Source: Diphasiastrum complanatum (lineage: Eukaryota > Streptophyta > Lycopodiopsida > Lycopodiales > Lycopodiaceae). Taken from it: a stretch of DNA of 64,000 bases. Below, in pieces: positions 1-10,693 of the stretch. Within the stretch, counting starts at the first letter, position 1, and each line of letters begins with the position of its first letter. The stretch spans positions 20,704,349 through 20,768,348 of the forward strand of contig CM055109.1 of NCBI GenBank assembly GCA_029204225.1, written 5' to 3'. The notes beneath the pieces were generated by a model, which saw nothing but the letters and a program-made list of their open reading frames with translations, had not been told where the DNA came from and did not search any database. A program made the translations under genes and the position numbers.

Positions 1-939
1 CTCTTGGAGTGGCACCACCATTCAAAGTAAAGTAGTTGGGCTTTTTGGACTTAACCCCACTCGATGTGAAACCACCCTAAGTTAAAATCCTAGGATTTTG
101 TATTATGTGGAACTTCACACATGGGAGGGAGTCTATTAGCAATGTTCCTTTACAAAAAGTCCTCAAAGAGAGTTGTCATTGATTTATGTGAGAAAGTAGA
201 TGCCAAAGCCACAAGAATCGAAAATAATGACAAAAGTTTAATGCTTTTACTTTCTTGCCCTTTTCATCTTTACAATTACAACTACGTTCACTTGACATCT
301 ATGACACAAAGTAATACACGTAACAAGTTTACTCTCTTGCCTTTTCGGAAACAAAAAATATAGAAGATAAGGGAAATTTTAGCCACCACAAAAGAATGTG
401 CAAAGTATATCAAGAACAAGAATTATAGAAATTTGTGTTTTGTTGTTCATTGTAGGGAAAAATGAAATTTTTTAGGTACATCATATTTACTTCTTGTCCT
501 ATTTTATTACTTTTTACTTGTCCAATGTCCAATGTTTGGCATTTTCATGCAAGTACAACACCATCTAATGGTTCTCACCATATTCATAATCTATGGATTT
601 TTTGACATATTTTTAATCTATGGATTTTTTTGATGTCCATAAGTCAATACAAGATGGTTAGGTCCTCATTCTTAGGTTAGCTAATTACATTATACAAGAG
701 CTACAATGTTGGTTGTTGAATTTCAAGGCTTGACTATTATTGATGATTAAGACACTAGTGGACTATTAACTTTGATATATGTATAAGAACATAGGTATCG
801 AAAAAATTGGCGGAATATAAGTACATAAAAGAGCAAAAATCCATTAAAGAAATGATACATGGACATTAAATAGATGATGAAAACACATTATACATTTTAA
901 GAGTAAACTAGAGAACTCAAATAGCATGCATTAGCTCAT

Positions 940-941
<2 letters not shown>
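1..941. other. Intergenic, no gene recognised
   Basis: AT-rich single-copy-looking sequence. Short open frames occur, for example at 121-363, but none has recognisable motifs, a convincing start context or a splice partner. No RNA gene or element boundary is visible. Confidence 0.6.

Positions 942-1017
<76 letters not shown>
942..1017. repeat. (TC)38 microsatellite
   Basis: An uninterrupted TC dinucleotide array of about 76 bp. It is one of five long dinucleotide loci in the window that involve GA/TC or TA. Confidence 0.98.
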
Positions 1018-1020
<3 letters not shown>

Positions 1021-1299
1021 GTCTTGGCACATGAGAACGTAGAAGGACTAGAAGAGCAAATTGTGAAACCAAATGATATTGATCCATTCTATTTAATTGA
1101 TCTATGACCCCAAGTGATAGCACAAACAATTTTGCACATTGTTAGGCAGAAGCACTTGCAAAACTGCATGGAATAAAAAAAATTCACCCTGAAATGAAAC
1201 ATAAGAAAAGCTTCATATTTAAGCAATTAGGAGTAGGCTTAGTTGATCCATGACTCATACATATGCATAGATTATTATACAATCCACAATCTAGTTTAA

Positions 1300-1402
<103 letters not shown>

Positions 1403-1619
1403 TGTCACCTCAAAAGCAAAGAAGCACTTCAATACTCAATATAAAATATGTACAAAAATCTTCTACTTATAGTAGTAAGGCTGCCCTAATGTCATTTGGC
1501 CCAAATGAATCTTGGCCACACACCCAATATGCAAATCAATCTCCTCCCTTGAACAAGATCAATGGTAAAGTGACAATCTGAGGTAGCTTCTTGTGCCTCA
1601 TCAAAAGAGGCTTGGGATT

Positions 1620-3287
1620 CACTAAAGAACATTTATGAATCCAACAACACTTCAAGAGTGCTTATGCTAAGAAACTTGATCTTGCAAAGCATGAGGGGAA
1701 GTGGAGAAAATGGACAAGAATATGTCCTAAGGATAAAGTCTTTAAACAAAGAATTGGGATCTATAGGAGAAAACATCCAAGATAATGAACTAGTACAAGT
1801 GATATTGAATGGATTAGGTGATGAGTTCTCTAATCTAGTTTAATCTTTTGCTATTCAAGACCAAATTCCATCAATAGATAATTGCATAATGTTCCTGTGG
1901 CTGAGGAGAGTAGGATTCTACACCTCAAGACAAGAATGGGGTCTGTCACTACATGGTGGTGATGAGAAATCAAACTTCACATCAAAGGGCAAGAAGAAGA
2001 CTCATCCATTCAAGAAGTACCAAGGCAAGGAGGCCGAGGTCAAGGATGGGGGATCTACCTCCAAAGGGAAGCAAAAGAACAAAGCCAAGCTAAAGTGTTT
2101 CTTTTGTGGAAAGAAAGGACACTTTGCTTCCGAATGCTATAAGAAGAAGAATGCACAAGGGAGTGAAGATCAAGGCAAACTTGCACAAGAGGAGGAAGAG
2201 GATGGCTTCAACACATCCTTGATGGTAGCATCTACACCAAAATCAAGCCAAGGGACATGGTGGATTGATAGTGGGGCTAGCTCCCACATGTCATTCAACA
2301 AGCATTATTTTTCTACTTTACTTTCTTGTAATGATTCTAAGAAGTCAATCTACACTACTAGTGATCAAGAATGTAAGATAGATGGCATAGGATCTATTCC
2401 ATTATGCTTAGGATCATCTAAGAAGATAGATCTTGATAATGTTTTGTATGTTCCATCCATTACAAAAAAACTTGCTTGGTGTTGGTCAACTAATGGACAA
2501 TGGACTAGATGTACATTTCAAGAATGGAGTATGTTCCATCTTGAAAAGTGATAAGTGCATAGCTAGTGGCATTAAGCAAGGAAGTATTTTTAAGTTGGAT
2601 GCTAATGTGGCCATTGAAAGTGTGAATATGGTTAGGGAGGAGTTGACTCAAGTGGAGATTTGGCACAAAAGATTAGGTTATTCTAATCTTCAATCAATGG
2701 ACTCCATGGCATCAAAGGAGCTAGCTCTCGGCTTCTCAAAATCATTCAAGAAGTGTGGCAAAGTGTGTGAGGCATGTGGCCTTGAAAAGTCACACAAGAC
2801 TATCTACAAGAGATCTTTGACAAGATCTACTTCACCCTTAGATCTTATTCATTCGGATGTACATGCTTTTTCTCATGAAAGTAATGGAGGTGCCTTAATG
2901 TATGTGACTTTCATAGGTGATTGTACTAGATTCACTTGGATTGAGTTATTGTCTAAGAAAAGCCTTGTATATGAAGCTTTTGTGAAGTTTAAGTCTCTAG
3001 TGGAAAAGCAACCTAGTTCTTGCATTAAAGTTCTAAGATGTGATAATGGAGGAGAATTTATCTCCAACAAGATGAGAGACTTTTGTGAGATCAATGGCAT
3101 TAAGAGAGAGCTTACTTGTTCCTACAACCCCCAACAAAATGGGGTGGTCCAGAGGAAAAATAGGAGCCTTTGTGAATGTGCAAAGTCTTTGAGACTTGAT
3201 GCATCTCTACCCATCTCTTTTTGGGGGGAGCCCATAACTTGTGCAAATTTTCTATGTAATAGGCTTCCTAATAGTGCTATTGGTCAG
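1620..3287 (+). mobile_element. Ty1/copia fragment A (gag-protease-integrase), decayed
   Basis: Gag, CCHC knuckle, aspartic protease and integrase modules follow in the canonical copia order, spread over three reading frames. No LTR, reverse transcriptase or RNase H belongs to this copy. It stops abruptly near 3287, where the integrase reading AxFLCNRLPNSAI passes into sequence of a different copia family. The left end is indistinct around 1.5-1.6 kb. The piece is non-autonomous and pseudogenic. Confidence 0.9.
1658..2340 (+). pseudogene. Copia gag remnant with CCHC zinc knuckle, into protease
   Basis: The first part (1658-1843) resembles the alpha-helical UBN2-type copia gag (KEL..IGE..QDNELV..ILNGLGDEF) and ends at a stop. 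After a frame change, 1889 onward carries a lysine-rich linker and a textbook CX2CX4HX4C knuckle, CFFCGKKGHFASEC, at about 2096-2140. The frame then enters the protease signature WWIDSGASSHM at about 2260. Gag packages element RNA and the protease matures the polyprotein. The premature stop and frame change make this copy non-functional. Its KGK..AEVKDGG.TSKGK linker matches the gag-like ORF on - at 12.3-12.5 kb, so the two loci share ancestry. Confidence 0.85.
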
Positions 3288-3311
3288 AGATTCAAGCACC
3301 ATCCGCGTTGA
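2433..3311 (+). pseudogene. Copia protease end and integrase, catalytic Glu lost
   Basis: This frame continues the protease (NGLDVHFKNG) into a GAG-pre-integrase region, EIWHKRLGYSNL, and the integrase core. The first two catalytic aspartates are visible in LIHSDVHAF and RCDNGGEF. At the position of the catalytic glutamate, 35 residues after the second Asp, the sequence reads NGVVQRKNR, where the family has NGVxERxNR (GAG to CAG). The second His of the HHCC site is also changed (HKRLGY, usually HxRLGH). Even without its truncation this integrase should be inactive. The last residues after NSAI belong to the next element. Confidence 0.88.
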
Positions 3312-4900
3312 AGAAAAAGGAACAGTCAATATTTTGTTCAAAAACAATCTTTCTATCATTGTTCCAAATGTTCTTCACATACCTCAGTTATCCAAGAACC
3401 TAGTATCAATTTCTAAGTTTGCAACTTCCTACATGCCTCAGCAGAACAGAATTGCAAAAAGGGAGAATCGAATGCTTCTAAACTCAACCAGATCCATGCT
3501 ACATCAATCGCACTTACCTATGAAGTTCTAGGCAGAAGCTACTGCCACAGCCTATTATGTACAGAACAAATCCAGCAAGCCATCAACAACAAGAATTTTT
3601 ATCAAGTATGGCACGGACACAAGCCTAGTGTCAGCCATTTAAAGATCTTTGGTTGTATATGTTTCATTCATGTTTCTAAACAGCTTAGGAAGAAGCTAGA
3701 CCAGAGGTCTGATAAATGCATTTTCATTGGCTATCCTAATGAATATAAAGCTTATAAAGTTTATGATCCATCGACCAATCTAGCATTTTTTTCTAGGGAT
3801 GTAATCTTCAAAGAAGATGTCTTCTATGACCTCAAACAACCATTGATAAATGATACTATATCATTTCATCCTATTTTACACAACATAGAATTTACCACTC
3901 GTGATGTTTCTTCTACAAAAAGATCTTTGGAATTCGAGCCTCTAATGGCTAACTCAAATGTTTATGTGAAGATCACAGATGGGGAGATCATCATTATTGT
4001 TGTATACGTGGACGACACCCTAATACTATACAAAAGCAAAGAGCTAACTGTCGAGGTGAAGTATGACATCTCGAAACATTTCGAGATTACAGACCTAGGA
4101 GAAACCAGACATTATCTTGGCTTGCAAATTGACAAAGACCATGATGAAGGAAAGCTGTACTTTCATCAGTCCAGTTACACCCAAAAAAATCCTAGAGGAT
4201 TTTTGGATGATAGATTGTAGAAAGGCAAATATCCCAATGCTTACAGGAACAGTTTTGACTAATGAAGATTGTGTGAAGACTGACGAAGAGAGAGAAATGA
4301 TGCTACACACACCATACAGGAAGTTGATCGGATCACTAATATATCTTGTAGATAACACATGTCCTGACATTGCTTATGCCATGTTCAAGATGAGCCAGTT
4401 CAGCATGAACCCAGACTCAACTCACTAGAAGATCGCCAAGCGAATCTTACAGTACCTTCAACAGACGAAAGATTTTAGATTATGTTATTCTCGTGATGTA
4501 GGGTTCCAGATGCACTCCTACAGTGATGCTAGCTGGGCATCTCTCAAGGACGACTGCAAAAGTATCTAAGGAGGGTGCACCATTACAGTAGGCGCAACAA
4601 CTCTCTGGGTCACCAAAAAGCAAACCATTACAGCTCAGTCATCCTGTGAAGCAGAATACGTTGCAACCACAAAGATGGCCAATGAAATCACTTGGCTCAA
4701 AGTTCTTTGACGAACTGGGTGAAATGACTAATGAGTCTATGATTTACAGATGGATAATACATCCACTATACACGTGACAAAGTATCCCCTATTTCACTCA
4801 AGGATGAAACACATTGCAATCAAGTACCACTTGATAAGGGATCTGGTCGAAAAGAAAAAGCTGAAAACCACTTTCATTGGGATGAAAGAGATGGTTCAGC
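3288..4900 (+). mobile_element. Ty1/copia fragment B (integrase end-RT-RNase H), decayed
   Basis: This is a different copia family from fragment A and close to fragment C at 34.9-36.3 kb. In order: a protease end (VLHIPQLSKNLVSISKF), a jump to the end of integrase (TSYMPQQNRIAKRENR), the post-integrase HLKIFG region, RT palm with VVYVDDTLILY at about 3998, and RNase H with SYSDASWASL at about 4519. Two internal deletions are visible: protease to late integrase near 3425, and post-integrase to mid-RT near 3940. Trp codons became TAG near 3529 and 4427, a TAA lies near 4567, and there is a frameshift near 4185. It fades after 4900. Confidence 0.9.
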
Positions 4901-5050
4901 CAGCATGATCCAAATGAATTTTTATTTTTATTTGTTTTTCAATTTATTGTTTTCACTACTTAATTGTTAATTTCTTTTGGAAAAGACAGTATAAAAAAAT
5001 AAAAAAATAAAAAAAGAGAAAAAAAAACGAAGAAAAATGAGAAAAGACTA
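4901..5050 (+). other. T-rich then A-rich tract after copia RNase H
   Basis: A T-rich stretch is followed by a run of A-rich repeats at about 4983-5045, just after the RNase H remnant. It could be a decayed LTR start or a leftover insertion junction. No clear polypurine tract or TG boundary can be fixed. Confidence 0.35.
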
Positions 5051-5740
5051 ATGAGCAAAAGTCAGAAATGTCATCAGATCATAAAGTAGTCAGATCTTTA
5101 TGAGAAATGACTTTGAAAACCAATTTTTTGGTCATTTTTTGCACAAACTATGTTTAGAATCGTTAGCCGAGTTTTTAGAAACAAGATTCACCTCAAATAT
5201 ACCCTTACTGAGTTGGGCAAATGTTCTTTTCACCAATTGGTACCTGTTTTGGAGGCGAATGATCAGCAATCTGCCATTTTGAGAACCTTCGCCGAACACC
5301 TTACTCTCCTCAGAAACCTTTGTCGACATGTCAGATGGATTTAGAATGCCAAAATTAGGTCGGCTATAGGTTCAAATCCTGAAAATTTGCATTTATGACA
5401 GTACTTGGGCGAAGGATCCTCTTGGGCAAAGGTTCAACCTTCGTCAGATCTGAAAAACATTTGCCGGATAGGTTCAGAGCTCCATAGACCTTCGTTGAGA
5501 TTTTTATAGCCTATTTTCACAGTGCAAAACAAGCCTATAGATTTTCGTTCAGAATTGAATAGCCAAACTAGTACATTGTCTAATGGACCCTCCAAATCAG
5601 CCTATAAAAGAGTGGAATTTGACTTCATTCCTCGCTTGTGCTAGCAAAGCTCTTGCCAATTTTTCCAGCGACCAAAGTCTTCAAAACTTTCCATACTGTT
5701 TTTTGATATACACTCGTGCTCATTACTCCTAGTTTCTATT
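5051..5740 (+). other. Leader region of a pol-less LTR element
   Basis: There is no long open frame. The segment carries repeated ACCTTCGCC/GGCGAAGG-type words (near 5285, 5403, 5440, 5495). The same vocabulary recurs in the leader of the gypsy gag element on - at 15.4-16.0 kb. It directly precedes the start of the 983-codon frame, so I read it as the untranslated leader of that element. The 5' LTR itself is not recognisable. Confidence 0.4.
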
Positions 5741-5750
5741 CTTTTTCATC

Positions 5751-8699
5751 ATGTCTTCCACAGATACGTCTCAGTCGTCTTGTTACACTATCCATCATGA
5801 TGTCCCATCTACAACAAATATCATGATTCTTTCTAGCACAAGCATGGTCACTCAGTGGATGACCCTTGCGGAGCCTCTGCTTACTGCAATGGGTATTCAT
5901 GAGAGAGCTTTCTCAGGGAGAATCAACATGGATTTTATCACTCTTGCCTTTAGTACTTGAAAGGAGGAGAAATCCAAATTTTACATTACCTTCCAGGGAG
6001 CCACACACAAGGTGCGTGTGACTGAGGCCGCCCTTGCTGCCATAGGGATAGCGTCTGGTACCCAAGCCTCACCGAACCATAAGCAAGTCAAACAGGCTAT
6101 TAGGCCTTATATTGACACTACCAATGATCTGCACTGGACTAATGATGACTATCCTCTAGAGGCCATTACTGATCCTGCCATTCAGGCTACTGCTCAGCTC
6201 CTCAACAACTTCCTACCTCAAAAAAGACAGTTTTACTTCCCAAATTTTGCATAGGACAGTTGAGTCCCAAGCCAAGATAGCCAAGGCTCCTCACTGGAAC
6301 CATATAACTAGTTCAAGACTATCTTTGGAGAGCTCAAACAAGCTATCAAGAGCAATACCAAGCAACAATTTGTTGTTGGCCAGATGTTGTCACTCCTAGC
6401 AGCCTCCCTCCTTGATAATAAAATCCATGGTTTTCATATGAACATCGTGCTCTCTATTTATGAAGAGGCACCAGCTGAATCCTCCCAATAGGCATCGAGT
6501 TCAAATAGTCGACGTCATCCTCGCAGCGAGATCGTCATCCCTGACTTGCCTTCCGCGTCACGACATTGTACTAGGCAGACATCTTCAGCTGCAGTTCCAC
6601 CCCCTGATGCACTCCACACTGAACTATCTATCCCTCAATCCATTGATCAATCCCTTGCCTCTGCTTCCTCACAAGGTCAGTCTGTGATAATTGGATCTAC
6701 CATTCCAGTCACAACTGTCCCGACCGCCTCTTTTCCACAGATCCGAGTCATTTTCTAAAACACACAATCATTCATGGACATGTTCGATGATTCCAACCCA
6801 CTGGGCCCAGATGAGAGTTTTGTAATGCCCACAAGCCTCGGACCCTTTGAACTCCAATCCCTTGGAAGAGGATTCAAACAGTTCCATGATACCACTATCG
6901 GCTTTGATGATTTCTTCTAGATCAACTAGCAAGATTAAGTTGAAGACGCACCAGACACTCTTAGGGTCGATCATGCTGTTATATCTCCAAAGAAGTTCGA
7001 CGCCACAGTGCCAGAGGGTTTTGAAGCCAAAGATACATTTGAAGAAGAAGAACCGGCCACACACTAGAGGCCAGTGAGCACGATTCCTACCAGAGTTGTT
7101 CTTGTTGCTCCTGCTCCTGCTGTACCTATTACCGTGGACTCTGGTGACGCAATGGGTCTTGTTTCTAACCTTGTGCACGTGATCCAGACCATGATTGATG
7201 AAAAGAAAGACATGTCCAAGCGCATAGCCGATCTTGGGACAAAGAATATCCTGATTAGACATAAGGTTATTCATATCAACCGCGAGCTGACGATTGTCAA
7301 GCAACACGAAGCCAAGTCCAAAGTTGATTTGAAGAAGGCCAATGGGTCCACTCAATGATTAGAAGACTATGTGGCGACCCTTCAGAATGACAAAATTGAC
7401 AAGGTAGTCCAAGATTCCAAACAGCAGGTCTTGTTGCTAGCCGGACAGTTGGACTTAACAACATTGGAATGCAAACGACTTCAAGGTGAATTGGACACGA
7501 CCACCCTTGAATGTGATTCCTACTTACAGGACCAAGTGCATGATCGTCCAGTCACACCAGATGAGATCAGATACTTGTTCCGCAAAGTGAAAACCTACAA
7601 TACTACACTGGCGGAGTTTTAGGAAAAAATTGATAAACTCAAAAGGATGGCAACCACCAAGTTAGGCAAGGCCAAGGCCCTTATAAATGATTATGAGAAA
7701 GCAGTCACTCAGGTGTTGGAAGCCGGGCCTCAAATTCCAGTTCCATTGATGCCATAGTTCTCGTCTCAGCACCAGGATCAACCCAGAATAGATACAGAGT
7801 TGGATTCAGGCATGGAACAGGGTGGAGCCCCCAAAGTTATAGAAGAACAGCTAGTTTCACAAGCAACGCAAGCAGGTCCATCTTCATCAAGGACCACACC
7901 ATTGTTCAGATGACCAATCAATGTTGAGGACAAGATCCAGAGCTTTTTAGTGCAACATCCACATGAGTCTTCGCATGGTGGTTGGGTCATCAAGTTTAAG
8001 ACCTTTGAAATTGAGACCGGCAAAGAATTAAATAAGAGACCCGCATTGGCGAGGCAGCCAGCTTGGAGAGTTACAGTTTTTGAGAAAACTCCGGAATCCA
8101 TCAGGAGTTATGTGGCCAGCCCTTGCCAATTGCGTGTAGATCCATATTACGTACCAATGCCGCACAGAAATAAGTGGAAGGAGTTGGGATTGGCCATGGA
8201 CAAAATTACCATCCATAAGTCGAACTGGCCAATCAACCACCAACCGTATAGTTGGGAGATCTCAGTAGACTTCCATCGAGCCCTACAAGCATACCAGCGG
8301 GAGTATATTCACTCTCCTGATCCCACAGTTAGGCAATCGACGTTGTTCGTAAAAGATTTCACTCTATTGACGTTCGTTGCAACACGTTGGGATGATTGCC
8401 TTCCCACTTTGGCATTTGATCCGAATAAGCCAATGGCGTCAAATAGCATTAAGGATCAACTGTCGGTGGCCAAATTATATTTCTATGCTGCAATGATGGG
8501 AGGCTCCTGGGAATCTCAATTTATAGCTTGGACAACTTCAAAGTGGATCGCTGGAGCCCATCGTTGTTTCTTTGTCAACGTGATGCAAATAAAAGCCCAC
8601 AGTAATCGCATCTCACAGGTGTCATGGGACCGCCACCAATTTTGGTGGGAGATATTGCTAGAGGGTTGCGGATCCCAAGGCAACCCTAACCCTAGTTAA
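5751..8699 (+). pseudogene. 983-codon frame with 14 in-frame stops; LTR-element ORF of unknown function
   Basis: One reading frame runs from ATG 5751 to TAA 8697-8699 with fourteen internal stops (8 TAG, 4 TGA, 2 TAA) and no frameshift. The N-terminal ~250 residues are helical-looking and faintly recall the plant transposon-protein domain found in Athila/Ogre-type ORFs (weak). A Ser/Pro-rich linker follows, then a coiled-coil-like stretch at about 7180-7720, then a C-terminal domain at about 8040-8520. That domain has WRV, VDPYxxP, NWP, TVRQS, WDxCLP and AKLxFxAA landmarks, and a clear relative lies on - at 33158-34011. The frame ends at most a few bases before the LTR. No protease, RT, RNase H or integrase is present. 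It is probably a product of a non-autonomous LTR element; its function is unknown. Confidence 0.7.
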
Positions 8700-9397
8700 T
8701 AAGTGAGAAGGAGGTTGCCACCCTGTGTGTGTAAGTCCAACCTGATGATCACGTAGAGATTTGATTAATTAGAAAGTCAATAAAAGGACTTTAAGCCTTT
8801 TTGCGGGACTTTTAATGTCGCAAGGCCTAGTTAGTGAATAAAGTTGGGTTTCCCTCCAATTTTGGATGGTTCCCACTCTTTTTTAAATTTGAATAATTAG
8901 GGAGGCAAAAATGACCAATAGGATTCAAAGGCCAGGGTCCTCCTCTCTACTATAAGAAGGGACCAGCAACTTGAGTTTGCTACACATGTGCTTATCTTCA
9001 TTTCAATAAAGCAGATTCATTGTCTTGTGAAATGGATTTATGAATGTCCTTGCTTTCTATCACTTTTCCTCCATCTCTCATGCTTTTATTGTGTTTGCTA
9101 GTTGTTGGATCGGAGAGTTATTGGGATTGCATGTTTTTATACTTTTTATGAGAGAGAAAGGGAGAGAGAGAAAGAGTAAGCTTCTTCATTATGGATCTTA
9201 GTGTTAATGATCATAGTGTTAATGCTTAAGGTTAATGGATGTTAGAGTTAGATGTGGATCTTCCATTCATGCTGAAATCTGAAAAATGTTATCACTCTCA
9301 TGGGAACAAATCTACGCGTGATAACTAACTTCATCTCCTTGATACTAGAATGATTAGATCTTGGGTTGAGGATAGGCAAGGAAAGAAACCCACTACA
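8700..9397 (+). mobile_element. 3' LTR of the pol-less element (LTR family X)
   Basis: A purine-rich stretch near 8701-8713 follows the last stop. The region has a TATA-like TATAAG at 8951 and an AATAAA at about 9006, and ends in CACTACA at 9391-9397. Its last ~320 bp (about 9070-9397) are the reverse complement of 16346-16675, which sits beside a primer-binding site. That match fixes CA at 9397 as the LTR end. No primer site follows 9397, as expected for a 3' LTR. The left boundary is uncertain by about 20 bp. Confidence 0.7.
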
Positions 9398-9695
9398 CTG
9401 ACCTTCAGCCTTTAGGTTGAGCTCCTCCTGTTCGCAAACATTTCTCCTTGGTCTTCAAGGTCTTCAGCTGAAACCATTAAGTTGGCGGTTACACCCTGTG
9501 GGTAGACTCTTCGGGTTTCAGCAAGTAGAGATTTGAGAGCTAGCAAGGCTTTGGAGACATAAACATTTTATTTCTTCAACTCCCTCTTAAAGCGTGGTAG
9601 CTTTATGACTCCAAGACTTCTCCTCTGCTTCTCGAACAGGCGGAGTAGGCTATCAAAACTTGCGTAATCGATTGCCATTCACGAGAGTATCAAAA
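9398..9695. other. Unassigned spacer between two LTRs
   Basis: About 300 bp lies between the end of LTR family X and the start of the copia LTR. I find no gene or recognisable element. It may be the target sequence into which one or both elements inserted. Confidence 0.4.
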
Positions 9696-10568
9696 TGTTT
9701 TCCATCCAAGTGTTCAAGATGTGAAAGTACAGCAAAATGGACCAAGAATGGATCCAAATCAGATCCACAAGTGTGATTGGTTGTTAGATTAGATTGATCT
9801 ACCAATCTACACAAGATTAGATAGCACTAGATCAAATCTACATCAACAAATCTAACAAGAACAATCAAATATGATCAAAACTTGTACTTGCTGGTTTCAC
9901 ACGTGTGAAGACCTGTCAGAGTACGGACTACCAGCAAATAATGAAGTACACTAAGCTTAGAAACCATTAGAAGCATAAAATCACAAGACAAATGGAGAGA
10001 TTACTCAAGAAATGCACCAAAACCAAGATTTAGCTTTCTTGTCAATTATGGCTAAATGAGCCACCATATATACACAAGAGCTGATGCCTACTCAGCTGAT
10101 TTGGCACGTGTGAGAGTGCCTAATCATCAAAGGATCCACCAATAATCATCAATATGGCACATGGACCAAGTTTCCTAACTTATAGCCACCTCCCTTGATT
10201 TTAGGCAATTTTTCTAATTTATAGGGACTTGCACAAATATCTACTACAAGTTGGATCTCACCTACTACTGATGTTTTCACACATGTGAGCAGTCCTTGGC
10301 ACGTGTGAGATCACTCCTATCCATGTGAAATAGCTTTTCCTACCAATAAAATGATGCCAAGTGGCATATAGCTAGAAAACTAGATTTTGGCCATTTTAGC
10401 CACTAGATCTTAAATGAAATGGTATGTACAACCTATATGACTCATCTAAATTATAAATGCATTTATTTCACACGTGGGAACAGGCTCCACACATGTCTAA
10501 TGATGATATGTACTACTCATAATGGTATTTACAAGATTTGATCAAGTTAGCTTTTGCCAATTTTAACA
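9696..10568 (-). mobile_element. Copia-type LTR (873 bp)
   Basis: On - the segment starts TGTTAAAATTGGC and ends GGAAAACA, giving TG...CA ends. It is preceded on - by a polypurine tract, so it is a 3' LTR. A TATATA lies at 10067-10072. The LTR contains at least six CACGTG- or CACATG-centred palindromes of the TCACACGTGTGA type (near 9898, 10104, 10270, 10297, 10467, 10489). The LTR start after fragment F (39.64 kb) is similar (GTGAGGAGTATTAAAATT). Confidence 0.75.
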
Positions 10569-10582
10569 CTCCTCCTCAAAAC
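10569..10582 (-). promoter_or_regulatory. Polypurine tract
   Basis: On - the sequence reads GTTTTGAGGAGGAG immediately before the LTR start TGTTAAAA. This is the typical plus-strand primer position of a copia element and fixes the orientation of the unit as -. Confidence 0.7.
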
Positions 10583-10693
10583 TAACTTGATGATATTGAG
10601 ATTGACTCCATGGGCTGAATTGATCTTCAAATATGGATCCTTGCTAGTTCAAAGGTGTGAAGATCAGCCAATGAGCTTGATGTCAATCCGAAA

